From Kaistella faecalis (lineage in GTDB: Bacteria > Bacteroidota > Bacteroidia > Flavobacteriales > Weeksellaceae): a stretch of DNA of 64,000 bases. The DNA lies in NCBI RefSeq assembly GCF_019195395.1, contig NZ_CP078067.1, forward strand, positions 62,001-126,000, given 5' to 3'. Under the pieces are notes generated by a model. It did not search any database and had not been told where the DNA came from. It saw nothing but the letters and a program-made list of their open reading frames with translations. The position numbers and the translations under genes were made by a program. Below, piece by piece: positions 1-8,585 of the stretch; position 1 is the first letter of the stretch; every line of letters begins with the position of its first letter.

Positions 1-121
1 AGTAATAATTTTCATAAGGTGGGTGTTCGGAAGGATGAGTTCAAAACTCTGAATCTTTTTAAATTTTATTTTGGGTGAGCAATGAGTATATCAAAATCCG
101 GTCAGAGCATATTTTATCCGA

Positions 122-733
122 TTAAATCTCTCCTTTGCCCTGTCTGATGATTTCGGGTTCACCGCTCGTTAAATCTACGATGGTAGAGGCAACATTATCC
201 CCATAACCTGAATCAATGACGATATCGACCAGATGGTCGTATTTCTCTGCAATCAATTCCGGATCCGTAGAATATTCGATGACTTCATCGTCATCTTTAA
301 TGGAAGTTGAGGCGATGGGGTGGCCCAGTTTTTCCACGATCAGTTGTGGGATGGGGTGGTCGGGAACCCGTATCCCTACTGTTTTGTTTCCTTTGTAGGC
401 AAGTGGAAGACTTTTATTCGCTTCGAGGATGAAAGTATAAGGACCGGGAATTTTACTCTTTAAAAACCGAAATGCCGGAGTGTCAATAGCACGTGTAAAG
501 CTTGATAAATGGCTTAAGTCGTTACAGATAATAGAGAACTGCGCTTTCTCGAGTTTTATTTTTTTGATCTGGGCGAGTTTCTCCATAGCTCTGATATCGA
601 AAATATTGCATCCCAAGGCATATACTGTATCCGAAGGATAGATAATGATTCCGCCGTTGTTCAGTGTTTTAACCACCTCAGCAATAAGGTTTTCCTGAGG
701 ATTATCCGGATATATTTTTAAGATTTTAGCCAT
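122..733 (-). CDS. yciO: YciO/Sua5/YrdC-family protein
   Basis: A 203-residue protein of the Sua5-YciO-YrdC family, whose best known members make threonylcarbamoyl-AMP for the t6A modification of tRNA. The whole chain follows the YciO pattern: an N-terminal IYPDNPQ, the nucleotide-site stretch GGIIIYPSDTVYALGCN near residues 28-44, PGPYTFIL, VGIRVPDHPI and a C-terminal ASTIVDLTSGEP. There is no C-terminal Sua5 domain. I chose the MAKILK start rather than the ATG two codons upstream. Known of the family: YciO members are less certain than TsaC as t6A enzymes, so the cellular role is inferred. It is a single gene facing away from the tRNA pair. Confidence 0.85.
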   Translation of the reverse strand: MAKILKIYPDNPQENLIAEVVKTLNNGGIIIYPSDTVYALGCNIFDIRAMEKLAQIKKIKLEKAQFSIICNDLSHLSSFTRAIDTPAFRFLKSKIPGPYTFILEANKSLPLAYKGNKTVGIRVPDHPIPQLIVEKLGHPIASTSIKDDDEVIEYSTDPELIAEKYDHLVDIVIDSGYGDNVASTIVDLTSGEPEIIRQGKGEI

Positions 734-803
734 ACACAAAGTTATTAAAATATGATGAAATAAAAATTATGGTGCGAAGACTTGCGCGGAATCAAAATAT
801 TCG

Positions 804-811
804 TATATTTG
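804..811 (+). promoter_or_regulatory. -7 promoter box (TATATTTG) of the tRNA pair
   Basis: TATATTTG fits the Bacteroidota TAnnTTTG box and lies 12 bases upstream of the first initiator tRNA. It is the only good candidate in the gap between the divergent yciO gene and the tRNAs. Confidence 0.6.
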
Positions 812-822
812 CAATCCAATAT

Positions 823-895
<73 letters not shown>

Positions 896-951
896 CTAAG
901 TTTAAGTTTTCTGCAAGGCAACGCGAGCCGCAGAAATTTCTGAAGGTACAT

Positions 952-1024
<73 letters not shown>

Positions 1025-1027
1025 CTA

Positions 1028-1060
1028 AGAGAGAATTACGAAAGTGATTCTCTTTTTTTT
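1028..1060 (+). terminator. Rho-independent terminator after the tRNA pair
   Basis: AGAGAAT and ATTCTCT form a stem over a short loop, followed by an eight-T run. It closes the tRNA transcript. Confidence 0.85.
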
Positions 1061-1192
1061 GTGGCTGGTGGTGCAGGTTTTTAGAGATCATAAATGAGAA
1101 TTTTTATACATCAGTCACATGGGAACAGCTATTATATAAAAGGATAAGGTTGCATCAGTATTTTACTACAATGTAAATAATGCATGTTTTAA

Positions 1193-1200
1193 TATCTTTG
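1193..1200 (+). promoter_or_regulatory. -7 promoter box (TATCTTTG)
   Basis: TATCTTTG matches the Bacteroidota TAnnTTTG box, 18 bases before the methyltransferase ATG. Confidence 0.6.
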
Positions 1201-1218
1201 TATTAAGAAAATAGAACT

Positions 1219-1911
1219 ATGACCGACCTACCCGGCAAAGCCATCCATGACTTCCATTTTACAGACCGCAGAAAGAAACTTTTTGTTCACGACCAATTTG
1301 GGCCCAAGGTAGAGATGCCTGTTTCCTATTATTTCAGGAATTTCAAAAAAATGCCGGAACTGGAGAGAGTAGCCATAGATAACTGCCTTGGGAAAGTACT
1401 GGACATTGGTGCCGCCGCGGGATCTCATGCCCTTGAGCTTAAAAGAAGAGATTTTGATGTTACAGCGCTTGAAATTTCACCTTTGACGTGTGAAGTGATG
1501 GAAGACAGAGGCGTGCCCAACGTGATATGTGAGGATTTCTTCGTCTTTGAAGGACAGAAATTTGATACTTTACTGCTTCTCATGAACGGTATCGGGATTT
1601 CGTCGACTTTAAAAGGTTTCAGCGATTTTCTGAAGAAAGCTGATACGCTGCTGAATCCCGAAGGTCAGATTATCTTTGATTCCTGCGATATTGCGTATAT
1701 GTACGAAGATGTGCCAATGCCCGTCAGTCATTACTACGGAGAAATAAAAACGCGCTACGAGTTTGACAGGGAACTGACCGAATGGTTCCGGTGGCTGTAT
1801 CTGGATTCTGATACCATGACCCGGATTGCAGGTGAATCGGGCTTTCGGGGTGAGATTATCTTTGAAGATGAAAATGACCAGTATCTGGCAGTTCTGACGA
1901 AGATCTCCTAA
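1219..1911 (+). CDS. Class I SAM-dependent methyltransferase
   Basis: A 230-residue protein with a Rossmann-type SAM site: motif I VLDIGAAAGSHALEL at residues 60-74, followed by the acidic strand end VTALEIS near 81-87 and the motif IV stretch FDTLLLLMNGIG. The first 55 residues form an N-terminal cap that may help bind the substrate, which cannot be named from the sequence. It is a monocistron with its own TATCTTTG box. Its TAA stop overlaps the stop of the convergent GH10-like gene by 4 bp, and I see no terminator between them. Confidence 0.88.
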   Translation: MTDLPGKAIHDFHFTDRRKKLFVHDQFGPKVEMPVSYYFRNFKKMPELERVAIDNCLGKVLDIGAAAGSHALELKRRDFDVTALEISPLTCEVMEDRGVPNVICEDFFVFEGQKFDTLLLLMNGIGISSTLKGFSDFLKKADTLLNPEGQIIFDSCDIAYMYEDVPMPVSHYYGEIKTRYEFDRELTEWFRWLYLDSDTMTRIAGESGFRGEIIFEDENDQYLAVLTKIS

Positions 1912-3491
1912 AGCTTCTGCGCGTCGTAATCGCTTTCATTGCTTAGGCGGTCAATCGCTTTTACCGCTACTGTATTCAGTTTTTTACCGTTTCTTGTCAG
2001 TGGAAGGGCTTTGGCCGTGTTATCGCGGTCCAGGATTTCTGTTTCCCAGGTGTCGCCATATTTCGCGAATAACACCCAGCGGAAGACCTCTGCATTATCT
2101 TTCGTATTCCAGGTCACGTTGTACGCGTCACCAGATTTAGCGACTGACAGGTCAGGTGTCATTAATTTCTTCGTTTTAATCCAGGGTGTTGCCGGTACCA
2201 GTGCATCTTCGCGGTAAAGGTTTTTCACTGCGCTGAGCATTTCCGGATTCTTTTTTAAACCGTCGGTACTGTAATGGATTTCTCCAGCGCCGTTCTTTGG
2301 CAGCATGCGGCGGATGGTGTTCATCTGTCCCGTAATTTCACTTGTTTTATTATCTGCTTTTACCCCTACTGTATTCAGTCCCGGCCAGAGGTGGATGTTC
2401 TTGATGTTTTCGTCTTTCCACCATTTCAGGAGGGCTGAGAAACTCTGGGCACCGCCTTCTTTCCAGTAAAGCTGAGGGGAATAATAGTCGCACCAGCCTT
2501 CATTCAGCCAGAGTTTTGCATCAGCATAGAGTTCATCGTACTGCGAAGAACCGGTTACGCCTGCTGGATAACCCGGTTTCCAGATACCGAAAGGGGAGAT
2601 CCCAAACTTTACGGTCGCTTTCTCCGCATGGATTTCATCGTGAAGCCTTTTAATAATCTTGTTAACGTTAGCCCTGCGCCAGTCTGCGCGGGAAAGGTTG
2701 CCGCCGGAATTTCTATACTGATTCCAGGTTTTGTCATCAGGAAAGTCCCTGCCGCCGTGGTATTCTTTATAGGGATAAAAATAATCGTCGATATGTACAG
2801 CATCGATATCATAGCGTTTTACCAGGTCTTTGATAACGCTGGAGACATGGTTCTGTACCCTTTCATCAGAAGGATCCATCCAGTACATGCCGTTTCTCAG
2901 TTTATATACGCTCTGGGACATGACAGAGGCCATGCTGGAGGAAGTTACGGAACCTCCCGTAGTGTGATGAGCGCGGTAAGGATTCATCCAGACATGAAGT
3001 TCCATGCCGCGTTTGTGGGCCTCTTCAATCCAGAATTCCAGGGGGTCATAATAGGGGGAAGGCGCTTTGCCGGTCTGCCCAGTAAGGAAATAAGACCAGG
3101 GCTCCAGATCGCTTTTGTACATCGCATCAGCGGAAGGGCGCACCTGGAAGATCACCGCGTTGAAGTTCGCTCCTTTAAGCATATCAAGCAACTGAACGGC
3201 CTCATCTTTCTGCTGCTGGGTGGTTAGGTTGTTTCTGGTAGGCCAGTTGATGTTGGCGACTGTAGCAATCCATGCCGCACGGAATTCGCGGTTGATTTCG
3301 GGAAGGTTTACTTTTACTTCCTCTTTTCCGGCAGCAACAGGAGTTGTGGGAGTTTTTGGAGGCACAGGTTTGGTGACCTGGGTCTTTGCAGTTTTACCTT
3401 TGCTCTTCACCTGAGGCTTCTGCGTGGAGCAGGAATTTATAAAAAGAGCCATTGCGGCGATAAGACTATATTTTAAGTTGCGGATGTTCAT
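1908..3491 (-). CDS. GH10-like (DUF187/GHL10) glycoside hydrolase lipoprotein
   Basis: A 527-residue lipoprotein. The signal peptide ends in FINSC with the lipid Cys at residue 21, followed by a Lys/Pro/Thr-rich linker to about residue 60. The GHL10 (formerly DUF187) TIM-barrel domain starts at EFRAAWIATVANINWPTR near residue 69 and runs to about 400. Its signatures FQVRPSADAMY, LHVWMNPYRAH, VDAVHIDDYFYPY-like and KFGISPFGIW are all visible. A fibronectin-like tail covers about 430-527. Known of the family: some members act on peptidoglycan or other glycans at the cell surface, but the substrate here is not determined. Complete and of usual length. Confidence 0.87.
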   Translation of the reverse strand: MNIRNLKYSLIAAMALFINSCSTQKPQVKSKGKTAKTQVTKPVPPKTPTTPVAAGKEEVKVNLPEINREFRAAWIATVANINWPTRNNLTTQQQKDEAVQLLDMLKGANFNAVIFQVRPSADAMYKSDLEPWSYFLTGQTGKAPSPYYDPLEFWIEEAHKRGMELHVWMNPYRAHHTTGGSVTSSSMASVMSQSVYKLRNGMYWMDPSDERVQNHVSSVIKDLVKRYDIDAVHIDDYFYPYKEYHGGRDFPDDKTWNQYRNSGGNLSRADWRRANVNKIIKRLHDEIHAEKATVKFGISPFGIWKPGYPAGVTGSSQYDELYADAKLWLNEGWCDYYSPQLYWKEGGAQSFSALLKWWKDENIKNIHLWPGLNTVGVKADNKTSEITGQMNTIRRMLPKNGAGEIHYSTDGLKKNPEMLSAVKNLYREDALVPATPWIKTKKLMTPDLSVAKSGDAYNVTWNTKDNAEVFRWVLFAKYGDTWETEILDRDNTAKALPLTRNGKKLNTVAVKAIDRLSNESDYDAQKL

Positions 3492-3886
3492 GGGACAAAA
3501 ATACTATTATATCTGAAACTGAAAAATTGATGTTTAGGTATGTGGGGGTTGATGTTTTTTGAAGAGAGAGGATTCCTATGAATATATTTCTTTTTTATTA
3601 TTAAGTTCTTTTGTCTTTAAACAAAAGAACCAAAAGTTCAAGACTGGATCTTTTTGCTAAAAATTATAATCTCTTCTAATAAAATTTCCAAACTCGGGCG
3701 GGAATCAAATGGGTTTTGTTTTATATAATGTATTGCCGCCACTCGAACAGTGGAAATTTTTATGCGGTTTATAAGAGAAGAAGAAGAAGGATGTGAAGAG
3801 ATTACAATTTTATTGACGCAAAAATCTCCTAAGTCGGGTATAATGACCATCAAACATACGTTTTTCATTTGAAATTAAATAATATC
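3492..3886. repeat. AT-rich spacer with inverted repeat and decayed interspersed repeat
   Basis: About 400 bp without a convincing gene. An inverted repeat built on GTTCTTTTGT and ACAAAAGAAC sits near 3605-3632. A 76-codon minus-strand frame (3638-3868) resembles no family I know and looks like translated repeat. I recall similar text as common interspersed sequence in Chryseobacterium genomes, but cannot verify that here. Confidence 0.4.
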
Positions 3887-3917
3887 AAAAAAAAGCACAG
3901 GAGATCCCTGTGCTTTG
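3887..3917 (-). terminator. Terminator of the DUF6266 remnant
   Basis: AGCACAGG and CCTGTGCT pair around a four-base loop, with an A8 run on the plus strand that becomes a T run on the minus strand. The same hairpin follows the intact copy at 6534-6563, showing that gene end and terminator were duplicated together. Confidence 0.75.
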
Positions 3918-3924
3918 GTGTGTT

Positions 3925-4121
3925 TTAGATGATTGTTCCAGCGTAGACGTAGTTGGATACCTCTTCGCCCAGCGTGTCCCGGAAGGCGAGCCAGACGTAA
4001 AGGTCCTGACCTACCATCTGTGGCGGTACGTTTGCGGTATAGGTCCCGGCGTCCCGCATTGCGGCATTTTCGACAAAGGTGGTGAGGGGCTGGTCTTTAG
4101 CCGCAATCAGAATCCGTACCC
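3925..4121 (-). pseudogene. 3' remnant of a DUF6266 gene
   Basis: Read on the minus strand this encodes about 65 codons that match, almost residue for residue, the C-terminus of the intact DUF6266 protein at 6571-7209 (KDQPLTTFVENAAMRDAGTY, then TANVPPQMVGQDLYVWLAFR). Similarity stops abruptly near 4121, and upstream of that there is neither an open frame nor a start. The piece is therefore a truncated duplicate. Together with the intact copy it brackets the beta-barrel gene in direct orientation. Confidence 0.85.
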
Positions 4122-4216
4122 GCTTTTTTTAGGGTTGCACTGTTTTTTATGAAAATAGTGTTGCCCATGTAACATCTCTGCCTGTTTTGCTGTCTAATTG
4201 GTATTAACTGATCACT

Positions 4217-6373
4217 ATGACAAAAAAAATTACCGCTGCTGCTGTGCTTTGTGGCGTCTTTACCTTCGGACAGGAAATAAAGCCGGATAGCTCCAAAACC
4301 CAAAATATTAAAGAGGTTGTAGTTATTGCCCGTAAACCGACGATAGAAAACAAGGCAGACCGTACTGTTTTCAACGTGGCCAACAGTGCCATCCTTACCG
4401 GAAACACGACGTGGGACGTACTGAGGATGACGCCACTGGTTAATATCGACAACAATGATAATGTTCAGGCAGAAGGCAGCAGTGTTACGGTATACATCAA
4501 TGACAGAAAATCAGTCTTCACCGGAAAAGAACTTAAAGAATATTTAAAAACCATCGCTGCAGATAACCTGATGAAAATAGAGGTGATTACCACTCCTTCT
4601 GCAAAGTATGAAACTTCCGGCGCGGTGATTAATATCGTTCTTAAAAAAAATGATAACGAAGGTCTGAAAGGAAGTGTTTCGATGAATAATTCGCAGAGTT
4701 ATAAAAACTCCCAATCGTCCAGTGTCAACCTCAATTACCACAGAAAAAAGTTCACGCAGTCATTCAGCGGAAGCTTCAGCAACAATAATAATGTGATGAA
4801 AGCTTATAATGAAAACCTCATTTACGCTGACAACAGCCTTACCAAAATAACTTCTGAAACCAACAGTAACTGGCAATCGCCTTCTGCTTCGTCGTCTACC
4901 GAATTTGAACTTGACGATAAGAATAATATTGGACTGGTGATGGAATATTACGGATCAAATAACAGTTCAGTTTCTGATGCAAGAGGAGATTTTTTCCTTA
5001 ATGATATGCTGCAGAAATTTTACACCAAAACAGTAGACGGCGAAGGTAAAAACAGGTTTATAGGAAGCAATGTTTTTTATAAATACTATGACAAAGAGAA
5101 GAATAAAATTCTGGATCTGAATGCAGGAATTAATTATGACGGCAACGATAATACCAATATTCACTCGACAATATGGAATGTAAACCCTTTTGAAGGGATT
5201 AAAACAACCGCCGATAACCAGAACCGTGAATATTATCTAAAACTTGATTACTCGCAACCGGTGGGTAAAACCGGTGACCAGCTTGAGTTTGGCGGGAAGA
5301 CTAATTTCAAGAATAATGAAATGCCTTTTCATTACTTCAATTTTCAGAATAATACCTGGGCAGCAGACGGCAGCAGAACCAATACCTTCCGGTATATGGA
5401 AAACCTGAACTCACTGTACGCCAACTTCAGCAAAACCTTTTTTAAGAAGCTGGAAACCAGAATCGGTTTAAGATACGAGTATATCAATTTCACGGTAAAA
5501 CAGGAGGTAGGTTCCGTTGAAAGAAAGGATTCTTATGGTACGCTGATGCCGGATCTGCTTTTGAAATATTCATTTAACGAAAACTATAACTTAACTGCAA
5601 CCTACAAACACAGCCTGTGGAGGCCATGGTATATGGAATTCAATCCTTTTCTGATGCCGACGGAGAACGGGACTTACCGCCGCGGAAATATGGACTTACA
5701 GCCCAACCCCAATGACAGATTCGGCTTGAAACTGGGGCTTTACAAGAAGTATTTTCTTTCTGCAAACTACTCCACGACCAATCAGGATTACTGGACCTCT
5801 TATACCGTAGAAGACGGAAATACTATTGCGATGCCTACCACCTATTACGGAAGGATCAATAATTACTCGCTGTACGCCAATACCAACCAGAATTTCCTGA
5901 AAAACAAACTGAACGTGAACCTTAATCTGGGCGTGAGCTATATTGATAACAGCGACTTTAAAGAACGAAACAATTTTGTAGGGATGAAGGATCATGTCAC
6001 TAATTTCAACGGTTCTACTAACTTTTCCTATACCAACCTTTTTAATCAAAACATTAATCTGAACGGATGGTTTGGGATGCACTCCCAAAACTGGGGTAAT
6101 TCTATGGGGAACAAAATCAATTTCTTTCACAGCTTCGGGGCTACCAAGATCTTCCCAAAAACACAGATGGAAGCCGGAATCCGTTTCAACAATATCTTCC
6201 AGAGGCCCGGAAATGATTTTGTTACTTATTCTCCGATCGGAACGTTCAGGAATGTTAACCAATGGGACTGGTACGGAGTCAACCTATCATTTGTAAAACG
6301 CTTTGGAAACCAAAAGGTAAAAGAAAGCTCGAAAACGAATGTAGAAAAGGAAAGCGGCAGCGCGAAAAATTAG
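4217..6373 (+). CDS. TonB-receptor-like outer membrane beta-barrel protein
   Basis: A 718-residue outer membrane protein. A signal peptide covers about residues 1-19 (ending TFGQ). A plug-like domain follows from about 30 to 150 (EVVVIARKPTIENKADRTVF, then VLRMTPLVNIDNNDNVQAEG and VITTPSAKYETSGAVINIVL). The remainder is a long Asn/Tyr-rich barrel typical of the OMP_b-brl_3 group of Bacteroidota receptors. Known of the family: they import siderophores, peptides or other ligands using TonB. The usual N-terminal carboxypeptidase-like domain is absent and no SusD partner is adjacent, so the substrate is unknown. Confidence 0.85.
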   Translation: MTKKITAAAVLCGVFTFGQEIKPDSSKTQNIKEVVVIARKPTIENKADRTVFNVANSAILTGNTTWDVLRMTPLVNIDNNDNVQAEGSSVTVYINDRKSVFTGKELKEYLKTIAADNLMKIEVITTPSAKYETSGAVINIVLKKNDNEGLKGSVSMNNSQSYKNSQSSSVNLNYHRKKFTQSFSGSFSNNNNVMKAYNENLIYADNSLTKITSETNSNWQSPSASSSTEFELDDKNNIGLVMEYYGSNNSSVSDARGDFFLNDMLQKFYTKTVDGEGKNRFIGSNVFYKYYDKEKNKILDLNAGINYDGNDNTNIHSTIWNVNPFEGIKTTADNQNREYYLKLDYSQPVGKTGDQLEFGGKTNFKNNEMPFHYFNFQNNTWAADGSRTNTFRYMENLNSLYANFSKTFFKKLETRIGLRYEYINFTVKQEVGSVERKDSYGTLMPDLLLKYSFNENYNLTATYKHSLWRPWYMEFNPFLMPTENGTYRRGNMDLQPNPNDRFGLKLGLYKKYFLSANYSTTNQDYWTSYTVEDGNTIAMPTTYYGRINNYSLYANTNQNFLKNKLNVNLNLGVSYIDNSDFKERNNFVGMKDHVTNFNGSTNFSYTNLFNQNINLNGWFGMHSQNWGNSMGNKINFFHSFGATKIFPKTQMEAGIRFNNIFQRPGNDFVTYSPIGTFRNVNQWDWYGVNLSFVKRFGNQKVKESSKTNVEKESGSAKN

Positions 6374-6533
6374 GCCTGAAGATTTAAAGGAAACCGTGAT
6401 ATTCAGGATTCTCTAACTACACAGGTTTTTACTTTTGATGAAATGAAGGGAATCCTAAGCTTTTACACTTTATTTCCCTGAAGCGGAAGATGAACTGAAG
6501 CCAACGGTTCTCATTTCATGATGATAAAAAGCC

Positions 6534-6563
6534 AAAAAAAAGCACAGGAGATCCCTGTGCTTT
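6534..6563 (-). terminator. Terminator of the DUF6266 gene
   Basis: AGCACAGG and CCTGTGCT form a hairpin with an A7 run on the plus strand, 8 bases past the DUF6266 stop. The same hairpin occurs at 3887-3917. Confidence 0.82.
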
Positions 6564-6570
6564 CTTTGGT

Positions 6571-7209
6571 TTAGATGATTGTTCCGGCGTAGACAGAGTT
6601 GGATACCTCTTCGCCCAGCGTGTCGCGAAAGGCGAGCCAGACGTAAAGGTCCTGACCTACCATCTGTGGGGGTACGTTTGCGGTATAGGTGCCGGCGTCG
6701 CGCATTGCGGCATTTTCGACAAAGGTGGTTAGGGGCTGGTCTTTGGCCGCAATCAGGATCTGTACCCAATCGGTTTCACGGTTTGGGTTACCGGCAGAAT
6801 TGTCCTGCCAGGTAACGGTAAGGGTTTCCGGAGTGGGAAGGCTCAGGGTTAGGGGTACCGCTGCAAGCAAGGTTCCTTTGGAAAAGGAGATGGCAGGGTA
6901 CTGAGGCGTAATGGTTCCCGCTACAAAATCGATGGTGAAATTGGTCATCAGATTGGTCATGGCGAGGTTGTAACAGGATTTCATCCCGATGCGTTTACCG
7001 AAATGATCACAGGCGTAAGGGCGGTAAGACTGCATGAATTCTGCGCTTAATCTCATGCGCTGGTAAATGAGCAGCTGTTTTGCGCTTGGTGCTGAAGTTC
7101 TTTTGCGTGGACGGATTTTAGTGAATTCGTTTCCGAACATGTTTGCCACTACGATTCGGCCGGTTCGGCCCGAGGTTCCTGATAACAGGGAGTCATAAAT
7201 TTTACCCAT
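6571..7209 (-). CDS. DUF6266 family protein
   Basis: A 212-residue protein of the DUF6266 family, which I recognise from its N-terminus (MGKIYDSLLSGTSGRTGRIV), its middle (PSAKQLLIYQRMRLSAEFMQ) and its beta-rich C-terminal half ending LGEEVSNSVYAGTII. These proteins occur in Flavobacteriia, often in several copies per genome; no function is known to me. An upstream extension to 7299 is possible, but MGKIYDS is the conserved start. There is no signal peptide. A truncated duplicate of its 3' end, with the same terminator, lies 2.6 kb away. Confidence 0.85.
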   Translation of the reverse strand: MGKIYDSLLSGTSGRTGRIVVANMFGNEFTKIRPRKRTSAPSAKQLLIYQRMRLSAEFMQSYRPYACDHFGKRIGMKSCYNLAMTNLMTNFTIDFVAGTITPQYPAISFSKGTLLAAVPLTLSLPTPETLTVTWQDNSAGNPNRETDWVQILIAAKDQPLTTFVENAAMRDAGTYTANVPPQMVGQDLYVWLAFRDTLGEEVSNSVYAGTII

Positions 7210-7439
7210 GGTTTTGGTTTTTGATTGTTTATTGATGTAAAGTTGAAGATTTCCGGAACGTGTTTTAAAAACGGGGAAAAAGTTTCCAAAATTTTCCATT
7301 CATTTCCTTAAAAGTCAACATAAGGGCAGATTTATCCATTAAAGGGATTTGTTTCTAAAGTGTTCCGCAGGAGGTAAACGCCTTTTATCAGGAGGTTTTG
7401 AGCGTCAACATGAGGTGCTGATGAAAAAAATACAATTAC

Positions 7440-7527
7440 TTTTCTATATCCTTTGTCTATCCTTTGTCTAACCATTGTATATCCATTCTATATCCGCTGT
7501 ATATATACTGTCCGTATACTGTATATC
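7440..7527. repeat. Degenerate tandem array, 11-bp period, 8 units
   Basis: Eight consecutive 11-bp units can be laid out without gaps; the clearest are CTTTGTCTATC, CATTGTATATC, CATTCTATATC and TACTGTATATC. The rest of the 7210-7655 gap shows no gene. A related 11-bp array lies at 26242-26285, on the far side of the main cassette array. Confidence 0.8.
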
Positions 7528-7573
7528 CTTTGGCTTAGTTTAGATGATGTGGAGACTGTTCTGAATCTGCACC

Positions 7574-7603
7574 AAAAAAATCCCCATTTAGAAATGGGGA
7601 TTC
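7574..7603 (-). terminator. Terminator of the HTH gene
   Basis: ATCCCCATTT and AAATGGGGAT make a strong stem with an A7 run on the plus strand, that is, a T run after the hairpin on the minus strand. It lies about 50 bp past the HTH gene stop. Confidence 0.85.
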
Positions 7604-7655
7604 ATTCTGAAACACTTTGTGTAAAGTGCAGGGTTTTATTTTGAATCTGAATCTG

Positions 7656-7922
7656 TCAGTCGTTATAGACCTGAATAAGATTGAGGATAAAGATCTGGCG
7701 GATGTAGTAATAGCGGCCGCCGAGGCGGGAATAGCGGATCTTGTCTTCGCGGCAGAATTTCCGGAGGGTCTTTACGGAGATTTTCAGGTAATCGCAGACA
7801 TCCTGATCGGTAAGGATGTCGGATTTCTGGATGTTTAAGAGGGCAGGGAATTCAGCAAATACCTGTTCATAATAGTTTTGCAGATCGTTGTAGTGGAGGT
7901 GGGGGAATAAATTTTTTGACAT
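7656..7922 (-). CDS. Helix-turn-helix (excisionase/MerR-like) DNA-binding protein
   Basis: An 88-residue protein with a winged helix-turn-helix of the HTH_17 type in its second half: ILTDQDVCDYLKISVKTLRKFCREDKIRYSRLGGRYYYI, written here only as family text and located at about residues 36-74. Known of the family: such proteins are excisionases or small regulators and are common on Bacteroidota integrative elements. I chose the MSKNLF start; an ATG ten codons upstream is also in frame. It is divergent from the recombinase stump and cassette array and ends at its own terminator. A role in the neighbouring recombination system is conceivable but unproven. Confidence 0.75.
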   Translation of the reverse strand: MSKNLFPHLHYNDLQNYYEQVFAEFPALLNIQKSDILTDQDVCDYLKISVKTLRKFCREDKIRYSRLGGRYYYIRQIFILNLIQVYND

Positions 7923-8000
7923 GTTGTGGTTATTTATTGTGTTTTTAGTCATTCGAAATTATAAAAACAGCAGCTTAGCGGGAGGGGTGATTTTACGGTT

Positions 8001-8174
8001 TTTTCAGGGGTATTTTCACGGAATTTTATTTACAGGCCTGAGGGAGAGCCGGAATATCTGGATAATTTTGAAAGGACTTCATTAAAATCCTAACCTCTCA
8101 TTATCTTTTTGGTCTTCGGAATTTCGAACTGTTATCTTCTTTGTTACTTCGGGAATTAACTGTAGATGTGTTGG
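8001..8174 (+). repeat. Imperfect 170-bp repeat, copy 1
   Basis: This stretch, which holds no gene, aligns with 20659-20827. The best-kept part is TTACTTCGGGAATTAACTGT followed by AGATGTGTTGG, and a second anchor is GACTTCATTAAA. In both places the repeat lies shortly upstream of an attI-like cassette junction, so it may be part of the integron platform rather than a cassette. Confidence 0.7.
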
Positions 8175-8311
8175 ATAGTTGTGTGACAGGCATTGAAAGC
8201 CGGCAGGTAGAACAGGATTGATTTTGTTGAGGGTCTCTTTGCCAAGGTTTTTCGGTTTGAAGGTAAGGAGCGGGAGAGTATGTATTCTGCAAAAAGTCAT
8301 CAGAGTGTACT

Positions 8312-8431
8312 GAAAGCGGCACAGACCTGCGTTATATTCAGGAGCTATTGGGACATAACAGCAGCAGAACTACGGAAATCTATACGCATGTGAATACAAA
8401 GAATCTGCAGCAAATAAAAAGTCCGTTTTGA
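8312..8431 (+). pseudogene. 3' stump of a tyrosine recombinase (integron-integrase candidate)
   Basis: About 39 codons encode the C-terminus of a XerC/D/IntI-type recombinase: [20 protein letters not shown], then TEIYTHV, ending KSPF before TGA. The second catalytic His/Trp-box residue (LGH) and the nucleophile Tyr (IYTHV) are present. The upstream Arg, Lys and HxxR residues are missing: 5' of GAA-AGC the frame reads into unrelated sequence. It points toward the cassette array and ends 115 bp before the first cassette joint, where an integron integrase gene would be expected. It cannot encode an active enzyme. Confidence 0.85.
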
Positions 8432-8546
8432 TGATTTATAAAGAAAAAAAATATATCTTAGAGGACAGAAATATGTCTCATGACTTTCAGACCAATCCCT
8501 ACAAAACATGTTGTATTTGTCTGACAAAGTAGGACATATATACAAG
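8432..8546 (+). other. attI-like primary recombination site
   Basis: The 115 bp between the recombinase stump and the first cassette end in ATATATACAAG/TTATCTGC. The G at 8546 is the joint, because cassette 1 starts TTATCTGC and its own attC opens GCAGATAAC. Two direct repeats, AGGACAGAAATA at 8462 and AGGACATATATA at about 8530, resemble integrase-binding repeats of known attI sites. Inference from position and pattern. Confidence 0.65.
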
Positions 8547-8585
8547 TTATCTGCAAGTAAATCGAAACAACCCGAAATTAATAAT

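Noticed and set aside
1-15. Possible start of a minus-strand gene (ATGAAAATTATTACT reading off the edge)
   Set aside because: Only five codons are visible and no promoter stands upstream; positions 1-121 otherwise show nothing I can support.
3638-3868. 76-codon minus-strand frame
   Set aside because: Lies in low-complexity AT-rich repeat with an inverted repeat beside it; no family resemblance and no promoter.
8082-8322. Two overlapping minus-strand frames of about 72 codons
   Set aside because: They cover the 170-bp repeat and the recombinase junction; composition is not protein-like and the second repeat copy does not keep either frame.
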